A DNA stretch of 64,000 nucleotides from NCBI RefSeq assembly GCF_041734735.1, contig NC_134876.1, positions 14,491,269 through 14,555,268 of the forward strand, written 5' to 3'. The notes under the pieces were generated by a model. The model was not told the origin of the DNA. It saw only the letters and a list, made by a program, of their open reading frames with translations, and searched no databases. Each line of letters starts with the position of its first letter. Positions within the stretch are counted from its first letter, which is position 1. The stretch is from Babylonia areolata. Taxonomy: Eukaryota; Mollusca; Gastropoda; Neogastropoda; Buccinidae. The position numbers and the translations under genes are program-made. Below, piece after piece: positions 60,901-64,000 of this stretch.

Positions 60901-61343
60901 ACTGACCAAGAACTACACATGTGCTTAAACTGCACTTCAAGACAGAGAGCAATCTTTTGATCACCTGATTAACATTGTTCTCCAACATAACTTTGCATCA
61001 TGTTTACAAATCTTCACAATTCAATAATATGGCCTGTCATTTTGCCTGCAATCTGATTCACTGGTTGTAAATTTGGATAATGGTTTCAGCATCTGAAGAC
61101 AGTCTTTTGACTTAAATGTGTAGTTGTAGACTACCTTCTTTTGTTCTGCCACACCTTTATCAAAAAATTAACTTTTCGATGATCAGCAAGTGCCATCCTC
61201 AGCCAATTACCCCCCGAGCCCCAAGTCACGTGATTTATTAGGCCATGACCCACACATTGTCTCAAAAACATAGGATAGGTGAAGACAGGGGTGCAATAAT
61301 AACTTACCACCCATTTGAGTGCGTCTGTGTTTGAACTGGCCAT
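19818..61343 (-). CDS. TOP2: DNA topoisomerase II (TOP2), 32 coding exons
   Basis: Type IIA topoisomerase: passes one DNA duplex through a transient double-strand break, using ATP, in the nucleus; needed for decatenation and chromosome segregation. The exons listed separately join in phase to about 1,776 residues; human TOP2A and TOP2B have about 1,530 and 1,630. Seen in order: a short N-terminal extension with an alanine run; GHKL ATPase with SVERIYQKKTQLEHILLRP and RNGYGAK (about 207-213); transducer; TOPRIM with EGDSAK (506-511) and DQDQDG (586-591); PLRGK (about 530); catalytic Tyr851 in SPRYIFTML; the C-gate region; then a long charged tail with KKRNPWSDSD and the terminal DDSEEDFF. The start ATG has a good context (ATCACCATGG). 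Invertebrates usually have a single TOP2 gene, so I do not assign A or B. The span contains large repeat-filled introns. Confidence 0.97.
20060..20640. repeat. Degenerate minisatellite in last TOP2 intron
   Basis: Many imperfect copies of gtgtctctttcaactatgaa with units of about 20-45 bp. It lies wholly between exons 31 and 32. Confidence 0.85.
20775..20881 (-). CDS. TOP2: TOP2 exon 31 (C-terminal tail)
   Basis: Encodes DAGESKPKKTKAKRAKNSD and SEASDEFVPKKKKMPAK; the basic clusters suggest a nuclear localisation signal. The acceptor is gattgacag; the donor is AAG|gtgagt. Confidence 0.85.
21270..24585. repeat. 3.3 kb minisatellite, about 49-bp unit (46-bp variants)
   Basis: About 68 copies of a C-rich unit built from cccattccaccatcccctc and tccaccctatattccaaact. 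Units are 49 or 46 bases, both 1 mod 3, so a single open frame of 904 codons runs through all three frames in turn. It lies in the TOP2 intron between exons 30 and 31. Confidence 0.95.
25103..25255 (-). CDS. TOP2: TOP2 exon 30 (tentative, possibly optional)
   Basis: A 153-base open stretch with phase 1 at both edges, so it can be kept or skipped without shifting frame. It encodes VKEPKQPSVADLFSTILSE through FAAAKRQFAS. The acceptor gtctgtgtag is fair; the donor CAG|gtttgg is weak. Gene context and phase support it; I see no homology I can name. Confidence 0.55.
25385..25700 (+). mobile_element. Decayed LINE RNase H-like fragment
   Basis: The + frame reads AAEHGAIIQALDNLVNHLL, a DSKSLVHATDSSD segment and FCELPSHTGLYGNEIDSG. 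These resemble the E..AI..AL, TDS.S and W.PSH.G..GNE.AD motifs of RNase H domains in I/Jockey-group LINEs. It is a fragment with weakened catalytic motifs, inside the TOP2 intron between exons 29 and 30. Confidence 0.6.
26500..26586 (-). CDS. TOP2: TOP2 exon 29 (C-terminal tail)
   Basis: Encodes EKDDADDIFAPKTSAKPTA and KKPAAKKPKK, a probable nuclear-localisation-type basic cluster. The acceptor is gtgatgcag; the donor is G|gtcagt. Confidence 0.83.
26921..27021 (-). CDS. TOP2: TOP2 exon 28 (C-terminal tail)
   Basis: Encodes PPASAPAPKPIMPMEFSDS and DDDGFSLDAKSLSK. The acceptor is gtgtttcag; the donor is AAAG|gtaaag. Confidence 0.85.
27458..27926 (-). CDS. TOP2: TOP2 exon 27 (repeat-bearing acidic tail)
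   Basis: The largest tail exon, residues about 1421-1577. It opens with SRAKYTFDDEMEEEE and carries four copies of a KKTFGDISDD-like motif starting near 1478, 1501, 1521 and 1543. The motif resembles casein kinase 2 target sites (Ser followed by acidic residues). Donor AAG|gtaaac. Confidence 0.9.
28496..28672 (-). CDS. TOP2: TOP2 exon 26 (C-terminal tail)
   Basis: Encodes KKRNPWSDSDNEDGEMSDL, matching the conserved KKRNPWSDSES of animal TOP2, and ends in RRAA. The acceptor pyrimidine tract is poor (agctgcagctgcag), so the 5' edge could shift by six bases. Confidence 0.87.
28767..28950. repeat. Diverged tandem duplication, about 90 bp twice
   Basis: Two adjacent copies share cattaaa.aatca, catgttta and gcaaggaaa blocks in the same order. 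Intron between TOP2 exons 25 and 26. Confidence 0.6.
29422..29545 (+). repeat. Short SINE-like repeat C
   Basis: Starts tcaaggcctgactaagcgcg, ends tgatgcctccttgagctact, with a short actgat tail. A second, more diverged copy lies at 13779-13893. No RNA polymerase III boxes are obvious. Confidence 0.75.
29580..29682 (+). repeat. Interspersed repeat D copy
   Basis: Shares gtttgcacaggacaggaatg and gggtcacggttaagtatgtg with copies at 35968-36058 and (reverse) 41540-41640, and a fragment at 60222-60255. Confidence 0.8.
29968..30362 (+). mobile_element. 5'-truncated copy of the 0.88 kb retroposon, with duplications
   Basis: Nearly identical to 4637-5057. It ends in a poly-A run and is flanked by the 11-base direct repeat atcaacaccag (29957-29967 and 30363-30373). 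The insertion lies only 26 bases inside the intron from the TOP2 exon 25 donor. Confidence 0.9.
30389..30599 (-). CDS. TOP2: TOP2 exon 25 (C-terminal tail)
   Basis: Encodes TKKERLLLGGAGDDDLMDD through KKPRKSGGTGAGRGRGK, low-complexity and basic. The donor is G|gtcagt; an inserted retroposon begins 26 bases downstream of the exon end. Confidence 0.86.
30650..31055 (-). mobile_element. tRNA-headed SINE A, reverse copy
   Basis: The reverse complement matches the SINE at 3246-3638: tRNA-like head, ctccactagacct block, attcggatgagatgataaac, the ccatgacaacaaaagg block, and the bipartite end with ggcgctctcggtgtagcgac. It lies in a TOP2 intron. Confidence 0.8.
31783..31998 (-). CDS. TOP2: TOP2 exon 24 (start of charged tail)
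   Basis: Encodes ELEEQERIEGQGEALTLKM and a Lys-rich stretch with PSPMGRRIEPRID (human PSPRGQRVIPRI). The acceptor gtcctgtgcag lies at the edge of a 43-bp minisatellite. Confidence 0.93.
32003..33315. repeat. 43-bp minisatellite adjoining the exon 24 acceptor
   Basis: About 30 copies of acaggacacacatcacatca plus catcatctgaccatcatttcctc, some shortened by five or more bases. The first unit overlaps the acceptor of TOP2 exon 24 (gtcctgtgcag on the - strand), and every unit carries the near-copy gtcctgtgag. Confidence 0.95.
33654..33737 (-). CDS. TOP2: TOP2 exon 23
   Basis: A 28-codon exon encoding RQELLELRKKTTSDLWRDD and LEQFMLVLD, equivalent to human LKRKSPSDLWKEDLATFIEEL. The acceptor is aaatccacag; the donor is gtaagt. 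Confidence 0.92.
34164..34307 (-). CDS. TOP2: TOP2 exon 22
   Basis: Encodes an acidic linker (DQDDEFDDNASTASD), then FNYILNLPLWSLTKERKDEL. The donor is AAG|gtaaag. Confidence 0.94.
34659..34756 (-). CDS. TOP2: TOP2 exon 21
   Basis: Encodes ENKPKKDIIQMLVRGGYDS and DPVKAWKEAQSKDK; the donor is gtaacc. This matches the family's GYDSDPVKAWKEAQ signature. Confidence 0.95.
34858..35518 (-). mobile_element. piggyBac-type element with TTAA ends and transposase remnant
   Basis: Bounded by TTAA at 34858 and 35515. The terminal inverted repeats read ttaactcactcgggacga and, from the other side, ttaactctctccggatga. Inside, on the - strand, 35078-35344 encodes a fragment resembling a piggyBac transposase N-terminus: AEVLEMLQTEGSDIEEVDDD. 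The catalytic DDD domain is absent, so it is non-autonomous. It sits in the TOP2 intron between exons 20 and 21. Confidence 0.82.
35760..35948. repeat. GTT and GT/GTAA microsatellite
   Basis: Runs of ttg and of gtgtgtgt broken by gtaagtg, in the intron between TOP2 exons 20 and 21. Confidence 0.9.
35950..36060 (+). repeat. Interspersed repeat D copy
   Basis: Reads tagctacttttgttgtctcc, then the shared core ending aagtatgtgtaatta. It ends 28 bases short of the 3' edge of TOP2 exon 20, on the intron side. Confidence 0.75.
36088..36283 (-). CDS. TOP2: TOP2 exon 20 (C-gate coiled coil)
   Basis: Encodes VLFDNKGCIKRYSRVEDIL through RFILEKIEGKVVI, the C-gate helices, ending G|gtgagc. Confidence 0.95.
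36345..36435 (+). repeat. SINE 3'-end fragment (gcactatataagt type)
   Basis: The stretch gtaaagtgctcagagcttgg through gataagcactatataagta followed by catcatcat is the familiar 3' part of many invertebrate SINEs. Confidence 0.65.
36799..36931 (-). CDS. TOP2: TOP2 exon 19
   Basis: Encodes DYKEYHTDTTVKFVVKMS and LHKVFKLQTNLSANM. The acceptor is ttgcag; the donor is ATG|gtgagt. Confidence 0.95.
37496..37695 (-). CDS. TOP2: TOP2 exon 18
   Basis: Encodes IPSFKGFRGAIEELGENKF through ELPIRSWTQNYKEEV and TPPMI, with a donor at AC|gtcagt. Homologous to human PSYKNFKGTIEEL onward. Confidence 0.94.
38283..38415 (+). mobile_element. SINE B 3' part beside the exon 17 donor
   Basis: Reads as the reverse complement of the core at 13563-13698 and ends in a gaagaagaagaag tail. 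The tail abuts the TOP2 exon 17 donor (gt at 38420-38419), leaving about six intron bases of unique sequence. Confidence 0.8.
38421..38652 (-). CDS. TOP2: TOP2 exon 17
   Basis: Encodes PLARHIINAKDDSLLQHLY, DDNQRIEPEWYCPIVPMVL and the GTGWS motif. The donor CCTATG|gtacat is followed within about six bases by a SINE tail. Confidence 0.96.
38690..39865. repeat. 48-bp minisatellite with higher-order repeat
   Basis: About 24 copies of gttcagtgacaaagatgcag plus tgttccaaagacttgtgaat and gtgtacat. A 110-base variant block at 39231 recurs at 39687, a 456-base higher-order period. The unit length is a multiple of three, so both strands stay open for long stretches. It lies in the intron between TOP2 exons 16 and 17. 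Confidence 0.95.
40194..40342 (-). CDS. TOP2: TOP2 exon 16 (catalytic tyrosine)
   Basis: Encodes NSLMSTIINLAQNFVGSNN, then GQFGTRLHGGKDAASPRY. The active-site tyrosine (about residue 851, codon at 40211-40213) forms the covalent 5'-phosphotyrosyl link to DNA. A 66-bp minisatellite ends about 18 bases upstream of this exon's acceptor. Confidence 0.97.
40360..41335. repeat. 66-bp minisatellite adjoining the exon 16 acceptor
   Basis: About 14-15 copies of a unit with cactgtctacaggcattaac and ctacacccccatcagcacaa. It begins 18 bases upstream of the acceptor of the catalytic-tyrosine exon. The unit is a multiple of three, giving a 236-codon open frame on the - strand that I do not call a gene. 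Confidence 0.95.
41505..41645 (-). repeat. Interspersed repeat D, longer reverse copy
   Basis: On the - strand it reads gtagctacttttgttttctc, the shared core, then cacggtaagtatgttactta. That last stretch contains a consensus 5' splice site. Confidence 0.75.
41646..42080 (+). other. Unidentified insert with Cys-rich 30-bp repeats
   Basis: Unique-looking + strand sequence. The segment 41973-42075 has three to four 30-bp units encoding CKVCSDNYTE, CKVCSAGYMK, CWVCSEVYME. Upstream one frame reads LCDTCDSKPCIMSC. I recognise no family; it lies antisense in a TOP2 intron. Confidence 0.4.
42149..42388 (-). CDS. TOP2: TOP2 exon 15 (winged-helix domain)
   Basis: Encodes ITYNEFINRELILFSNADN, SIPSLMDGLKPGQRKVIF and AQLAGSVAEQSAYHHGE (80 codons). 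The acceptor is tctgaaacag; the donor is gtgagt. Confidence 0.96.
42923..43125 (-). CDS. TOP2: TOP2 exon 14
   Basis: Encodes GLGTSTSKEAKEYFSDM through RKRRTEMGLPE, with SGPEDDA-type GGPEDDASINLAFSKKK. The donor is GAG|gtgagt. Confidence 0.95.
43376..43481 (-). CDS. TOP2: TOP2 exon 13
   Basis: Encodes VTKGKAEESFFSLPEFEEW and WHTWKVKYYK, and ends AAAG|gtgttt, phase 1. Confidence 0.94.
43677..43925. repeat. CA/CT microsatellite cluster
   Basis: Mixed cacaca, gcgcacgcgcgc and ctctct runs ending two bases from the TOP2 exon 12 donor (AAG|gtgtgtttgtgtgtgtg on the - strand). The donor is itself the first unit of the GT run. Confidence 0.95.
43927..44163 (-). CDS. TOP2: TOP2 exon 12 (TOPRIM, DxDxD)
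   Basis: Encodes IMDNAEINNIIKILGLHF and the metal-binding MIMTDQDQDGSHIKGL, ending ITPIVK|gtgtgt. Confidence 0.97.
44563..44859 (-). CDS. TOP2: TOP2 exon 11 (TOPRIM, EGDSAK)
   Basis: Ninety-nine codons with the catalytic glutamate motif TLILTEGDSAKSLAVAG and YGVFPLRGKLLNVREA. Phase 0 at both ends; the donor is CAG|gttggt. Confidence 0.97.
45207..45344 (-). CDS. TOP2: TOP2 exon 10 (transducer)
   Basis: Encodes VRNHLWVFVNCLIENPTFD, then the switch-lysine motif SQTKENMT, and ends CAG|gtgagc. Confidence 0.96.
45689..45790 (-). CDS. TOP2: TOP2 exon 9 (transducer)
   Basis: Encodes GGRHVDYVSDQCVTKLIEI and KKKNKEGIKIMPFQ, including the QTK-loop-side GGRHVDYV. The donor is gtaagg. Confidence 0.95.
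46161..46334 (-). CDS. TOP2: TOP2 exon 8 (transducer)
   Basis: Encodes VKNFRDYMDLYLKDK through SFVNSIATTK (58 codons). The acceptor is gttcccag; the donor is AAG|gtgagc. Confidence 0.96.
46575..46787 (-). CDS. TOP2: TOP2 exon 7 (ATPase to transducer)
   Basis: Encodes TWTDNMLKTKEPTI through FLNGKKLA (71 codons), with CPDLSKFGMTSLDKDIVA matching the family. The donor is gtgagt, phase 0. Confidence 0.95.
47535..47568. repeat. CA microsatellite
   Basis: About 17 CA units in the TOP2 intron between exons 6 and 7. A second short CA run lies at 47988-48014. Confidence 0.95.
47827..47924 (-). CDS. TOP2: TOP2 exon 6 (ATP-binding RNGYGAK)
   Basis: Encodes GGRNGYGAKLCNIFSTKF and ends CAG|gtgtgt. The GHKL glycine-rich ATP lid is intact. 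Confidence 0.95.
48602..48747 (-). CDS. TOP2: TOP2 exon 5 (ATPase)
   Basis: Encodes IKIWNNGKGIPVVEH through LTSSNYDDSEKKVTG, nearly identical to human TOP2. The acceptor is ctttgcttcag; the donor is G|gtctgt. Confidence 0.96.
48898..48924. repeat. TA microsatellite
   Basis: About a dozen TA units flanking the SINE-like repeat that follows. Confidence 0.95.
48940..49205 (+). repeat. SINE-like interspersed element E
   Basis: A moderately GC-rich block in AT-rich intron, including ctggctcttggtggtgcacc, aagtaacttgggcaagacac and tcatagtcggacacgactga. This resembles the body of molluscan SINEs. Single copy here, so boundaries are uncertain. Confidence 0.5.
49331..49394 (-). CDS. TOP2: TOP2 exon 4 (ATPase)
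   Basis: Encodes VNAADNKVRDPGMDTIKVD, including the conserved NAADNK that binds Mg-ATP in the family. The donor is CC|gtgagt. Confidence 0.94.
50286..50379 (-). CDS. TOP2: TOP2 exon 3 (ATPase)
   Basis: Encodes QMWVVNDETNLMEMREVSF and VPGLYKIFDEI, the GHKL N-box region, and ends G|gtatgt. It is separated from exon 2 by a 6.3 kb intron filled with nested LINEs. Confidence 0.95.
50408..56225 (+). mobile_element. 5'-truncated L1/Tx1-like LINE with 14-bp duplications
   Basis: The direct repeat atatttagtcaacc lies at 50394-50407 and 56226-56239, with AATAAA and an A-run before the second copy. The + strand carries an endonuclease-RT linker (50430-50637), then RT motifs: GFVAGRYIEDN, SIDYEKAFDSV, GCRQGNPLSPYLFILCTEI and QFADDTSCF (50730-51300). 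After the inner LINE come 54920-55540 and a zf-RVT-like segment CKFCKEERDTILHYLWEC (55559-55966). Several stops and shifts interrupt the frame. The RT start is missing, so it inserted truncated or lost a segment. It is nearly the whole of TOP2 intron 2. Confidence 0.88.
51600..54915 (-). mobile_element. RTE-like LINE inserted into the outer LINE
   Basis: The - strand frame 54730-52310 encodes an apurinic-type endonuclease (IGTWNVRTL, VQGDWNAKVG, SDHNLVMM) and RT (AGVDNIPAELIQAGG, NYRTISLISHPSKV, EEQAGFRAGRSTTEQ, FIDFKKAFDRVWH, GVRQGCLLSPTLFN, LRFADDIDGLAGEE). After a one-base shift near 52400 the thumb and C-terminus continue at 52379-51852 (SSAYGMEISAEKTKVM, IFLYACESWTLTAELQRRI, LRWYGHVT). 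Two stops follow (at HVT* and AAED*) before a recognisable end. The endonuclease resembles the BovB-derived domain of CFDP2, hence RTE-like. Few lesions: a young but dead copy. I found no clear target duplication. Confidence 0.88.
56698..56970 (-). CDS. TOP2: TOP2 exon 2 (N-terminal extension and ATPase start)
   Basis: The acceptor is gttgccag; the exon ends CAG|gtgag, phase 0. Residues 13-103: a Lys/Pro/Ala-rich stretch with a seven-alanine run, then the invariant RIYQKKTQLEHILLRPDTY and GSVESVTQ. Confidence 0.93.
57109..57400 (-). mobile_element. SINE B copy (long, lacking tRNA head)
   Basis: Shares ttcttctttgtgggctgcaa, catttttacccccaccatgt and ggcagccatact with 13563-13698, continuing with ggttataggatctttaac and ggcactagcaggtctgcaca. 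In other members of this type the body is followed by a tRNA-like part, which I do not see here. Confidence 0.75.
57520..57935 (-). mobile_element. Decayed CR1/Jockey-type RT fragment
   Basis: On the - strand one can read FIDFA.AFDTVDHTLLS-like, a GSVFGP-like and MFADDTTLH-like blocks in RT order, in shifting frames. It is heavily mutated. TOP2 intron 1. Confidence 0.6.
58950..59565 (+). mobile_element. LINE RT C-terminal fragment (CR1/Jockey-like)
   Basis: Frame 58956-59384 reads WQMSFNPNKCTIIRISPSKK, SLHGQTMETTASSKYLGVT, ITEELSWGKHTVNTVN and ALGFLWQNFRKCS. After a frame change 59309-59557 gives VQCMAACYVFNNYRYRTPG. This is the region after the FADD box in CR1/Jockey-group RT. TOP2 intron 1. 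Confidence 0.8.
59585..59770 (-). mobile_element. Diverged SINE B copy with tRNA-like end
   Basis: aatgggcttttgtatatac, gcagccataccctgtcttca and ggattattggatctctaac align with SINE B. The last 60 bases (ggattcactgattttaagtc, catgctctaaccattattgg) look like a decayed reversed tRNA head. Confidence 0.6.
60340..60810 (+). mobile_element. LINE 3' end with GAA tail
   Basis: The frame from about 60470 reads NCFFPRTLR, stop, then WNNLPPNLTDIPLLKLFQD, the typical end of CR1/Jockey-group ORF2. A short 3' UTR and a gaagaagaagaag tail follow near 60800. TOP2 intron 1, near exon 1. Confidence 0.75.
61308..61343 (-). CDS. TOP2: TOP2 exon 1 (start codon)
   Basis: Encodes MASSNTDALKWV, then GTG|gtaagt, phase 0. 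The 5' untranslated part runs to about 61368, where ttcttttcacag looks like an acceptor, so a non-coding exon probably lies further upstream. Confidence 0.8.
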
Positions 61344-61368
61344 GGTGATCAAACGCTGGGTCTTCTGT

Positions 61369-61800
61369 CTGTGAAAAGAAATAAAGAGAATGTTAAATCT
61401 CAGAAATCGGCTGGAGTCCTCCGCGACGATGCCGATTGTTCTTTCTTTCAACTTAGACTGGGTATGCTTCGTCTCGTTAACCGGTTCTCTGTGTGCGATC
61501 GTCGAAAGCCATCTAGTACTTTCTCACCTGAGATTAAAACATGAAGCTTGAAAAATTTAAAAGACCTGAAGATATGTCGCCTTAACTAGTATATTCACTG
61601 CAAATCGTTTGATTTGTTACTGGAAAATCATCAGTGAATTTCAATGAGGGGCGCCATGCTTTTTCCCGATCAGAGGTTAGCATTCATTGGTGAATTGCGG
61701 ATACCGAATCCAATGAAAATAATTCTCTCAAAAGAAACACTCGCAGCTTCCTTCCCCCAGGAAGAGTCTTACACAGTGACACACGCACAGCCATCAAAGA
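61369..61800 (-). promoter_or_regulatory. Presumed TOP2 5' leader and promoter side
   Basis: On the - strand a pyrimidine-rich acceptor ends at 61369. A consensus donor (CAG|gtgaga) sits at 61528, which would define a short leader intron. Two CCAAT-type motifs in opposite orientation lie at 61686-61690 and 61710-61714. Vertebrate TOP2A promoters are TATA-less and CCAAT-rich, which fits, but this is inference from motifs only. Confidence 0.3.
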
Positions 61801-61809
61801 GAACAGCAG

Positions 61810-64000
61810 GGGAAACCACGTTTGTGGTCTTTGGATTATCAATACTTAGAGATAAAACAACATACCGTTATTTGCCTCGGATGCACCAGAATGGCTGGTT
61901 CAGCATTGAAACGCTTAATGGCAGAGTACAAACGTATGTTTCCATTGTTAACTCTTTACAAAGATGGAAAAGAAAATTCGATTGAATTTTTCACAAATTT
62001 TACTTTTTATTAACTTGCATCAGTTATCAATATCTACATTTTATACACCAGTTCTAGCTTTTTAAGCATGTATGTAAGATGTAAAGAAGATGACAGTTTT
62101 AGTTTATTCTGTTGGACCCGCTTGCTATCTTTCTCAAATAGGTGATATGATTTGGAAGTGCAGTGTGCAAAGAGTAGCTGTTAACTTTTCTGTCAGGTAT
62201 TTTTGTCTTTTGCAAATTGGAAATGAAAATAATTTCTGCTGACATAGAAAATAGAATAAACAAAAGAAAATTTAATAAGGATAAATACAAGAAAAATCTT
62301 GACAGAATAAAGGCAAGATTTCTTTTTGTTTTGTTTTTTCATTGAAAACATTAATGACTAATAGTAATACTAGGATTGCACCATTGTGGAATGAAGTGCC
62401 AGCAGACATTTATTAGAGTGTGCAGTATAAACTTAACACATTAAAAAATGGTAAATCATGAGACTTGGAACGATATATGAATAATTTTTAAACATCAAAA
62501 AAAGTCTAAACCCAGAGCTTACAAACCACCAGTCATGGTGATCAATACTGTAAAGTAAGCAAACTGATTGAATTAAAAAAGTATTGGTATATAATATTAG
62601 ATTGTACAGCAGCTTAAAGGCTGTGACAGAAAGGAAGAAATCTGGTTGTACAAGTAGTTGGTTGTTGTTATTGCTTACTTTTCTTTTTTTGTGAATAAAA
62701 TGAATTTTAGATGAAAAGCAAGAAAGTAGAAGAGCAGATTTTCCTCTTCATCTTGTGGAATGGTCCTGGCACTAGTCTGTTGGATCAGATGTTTTATTAA
62801 ATTCATGATTTAGGTGACAGACCAGACCTAACCCTACATGTGTATTTGATCATTCAGGTGTCAGGCCAGACCCAACCCTGCATGTGTATTTGTTCTTACT
62901 GCGATGCTCTTCAAGGTATTCCACTCTAAAACTTCAGCGCCATGCAGTCACATTTTGGTTGTGCAAACATGATGTACCATTCAGAGACCTTACAAACTGT
63001 TTATTTTAAGTGAGCATATTGATTGTGTGCAGAGCTGACACTTAACCCACCAGAAGGAATCATTGCAGGCCCAATCAATGAAGACAACTTTTTTGAATGG
63101 GAAGCCTTGATAATGTGAGTCACAACGTTGGTTATTCAACTGATTGTTTAATAGGGCATTTTTAAAATGTGTGTTCACCCATAAAAAGTCTGTTGCCTGC
63201 AAGTGTAAGTATCCAGCCTTTTCATGAGGAGCTAATGGGACAGTATATATGCAAAATCACCATGTTGATTTAGCCCCCACCTCCACCCCCCACCCACCCT
63301 TTTTTTTCTTTTTTCTTTTCTTTTTTTCTTGTTCAGTTGCTGTTTTGTTGATGACAAGTACACTACATTATATTTCTATGATTGAATATGATGATAATGG
63401 CAGCTCATTATTCACTTGTAGCTTATCATGGTTTGTGGTATTAGATTTTTAAGTTTGGGAGTTGTTAATGTTGGGTGCATTGCTGTTCCAAGTTAGCCAT
63501 ATCAGCTCACATTGTTATTCTGGCCCATTGTTAGGTTAGCAATAAGCCCATTTGAAGAATAGTTGGGTGTTTTTGTTTCTTTTGTTTTGTTTTTTTGTTG
63601 TTGTTGGGAGGGGTGTGGGTGTGTGTGTTTTTTTAATGCTTGAGTTAAGGGCTTGCTTACTCATTTCTTTGTGTCATTGATAAATTTTGGATGATTAGAG
63701 ATGGTGTTGACCAGGATTTGATTTGTTTTTGCGGATGATATATATAATGAAATGAAATGTGATTAAATTACCTTTTCTGGTTGTTTTTAAAATGTAAAGA
63801 AACTTTTTTGTTAATGAAAGGAAGGGAACCTTGTTATTTCAAGCATGATCATCACAAGTTAGCTTTGTTAGTAAACAACATTTTGTAAGTTAATGAGTAA
63901 AATAAACTGTAATCTTAGGTCCAAAGGGAAAAAGTTCCCCCATTCTTCTCATGTCAGGACTTCAGAGTCTGAACACTGAGTATCCTGCTTTTCTTCTGCA
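61810..64000. other. No gene recognised, upstream of TOP2
   Basis: AT-rich sequence with a small near-tandem duplication (cagaccagacctaaccctac / caggccagacccaaccctgc near 62820-62890), a C-rich tract at 63274 and T-runs at 63300 and 63580. Short open frames show no known motif. Confidence 0.5.

Noticed and set aside
61644-61985. 113-codon + strand frame divergent from TOP2
   Set aside because: Position suggests a divergent gene, but I see no known motif and no clear donor. It is kept only as unannotated sequence.

Overview
The window looks like nuclear DNA of a marine snail or a close mollusc. The evidence is spliced genes with short exons in long AT-rich introns, abundant CA/GT, GA and trinucleotide microsatellites, several tRNA-headed SINE families of the kind seen in gastropods, RTE-, L1/Tx1- and CR1/Jockey-like LINE remains, and two recognisable animal genes. 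The phylum call is an inference from repeat style and protein divergence; no marker gene fixes the species.

Layout. Positions 1-12.7 kb hold no gene I can support. This stretch is repeats: microsatellites, a tRNA-headed SINE, an intact-looking 0.88 kb tRNA-headed retroposon with target-site duplications, two copies of a non-autonomous element with GACTCAC ends (one about 1.6 kb, one internally shortened), a minisatellite and a LINE 3' end. Positions 12.7-17.1 kb carry CCDC103 (DNAAF19, a dynein-arm assembly factor) on the + strand in three coding exons. Its start codon and splice acceptor sit at the end of an eight-unit, mostly 40-bp tandem array in which every unit copies the same acceptor and ATG. 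Positions 17.1-19.8 kb are the tail-to-tail gap.

Positions 19.8-61.4 kb are one gene on the - strand, DNA topoisomerase II. I can place 32 coding exons with matching splice phases, giving about 1,776 residues from the GHKL ATPase through the TOPRIM, the catalytic tyrosine (about residue 851) and a long acidic/basic C-terminal tail. The tail contains four KKTFGDISDD-like repeats and ends in a conserved acidic tip. The introns hold most of the other content: five minisatellites (units about 20-45, 49, 43, 48 and 66 bp), two of them running up to a coding-exon acceptor; a piggyBac-type element with TTAA ends; SINEs lying a few bases from two donor sites; and a 6.3 kb intron 2 filled by a + strand L1/Tx1-like LINE, flanked by a 14-bp duplication and itself split by a - strand RTE-like LINE. 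Positions 61.4-64 kb are the presumed TOP2 promoter side, with no gene recognised.

The two genes have unrelated jobs (ciliary dynein assembly and DNA decatenation); nothing suggests a shared pathway. The most unusual signal is the repeated association of tandem arrays with splice acceptors in both genes.
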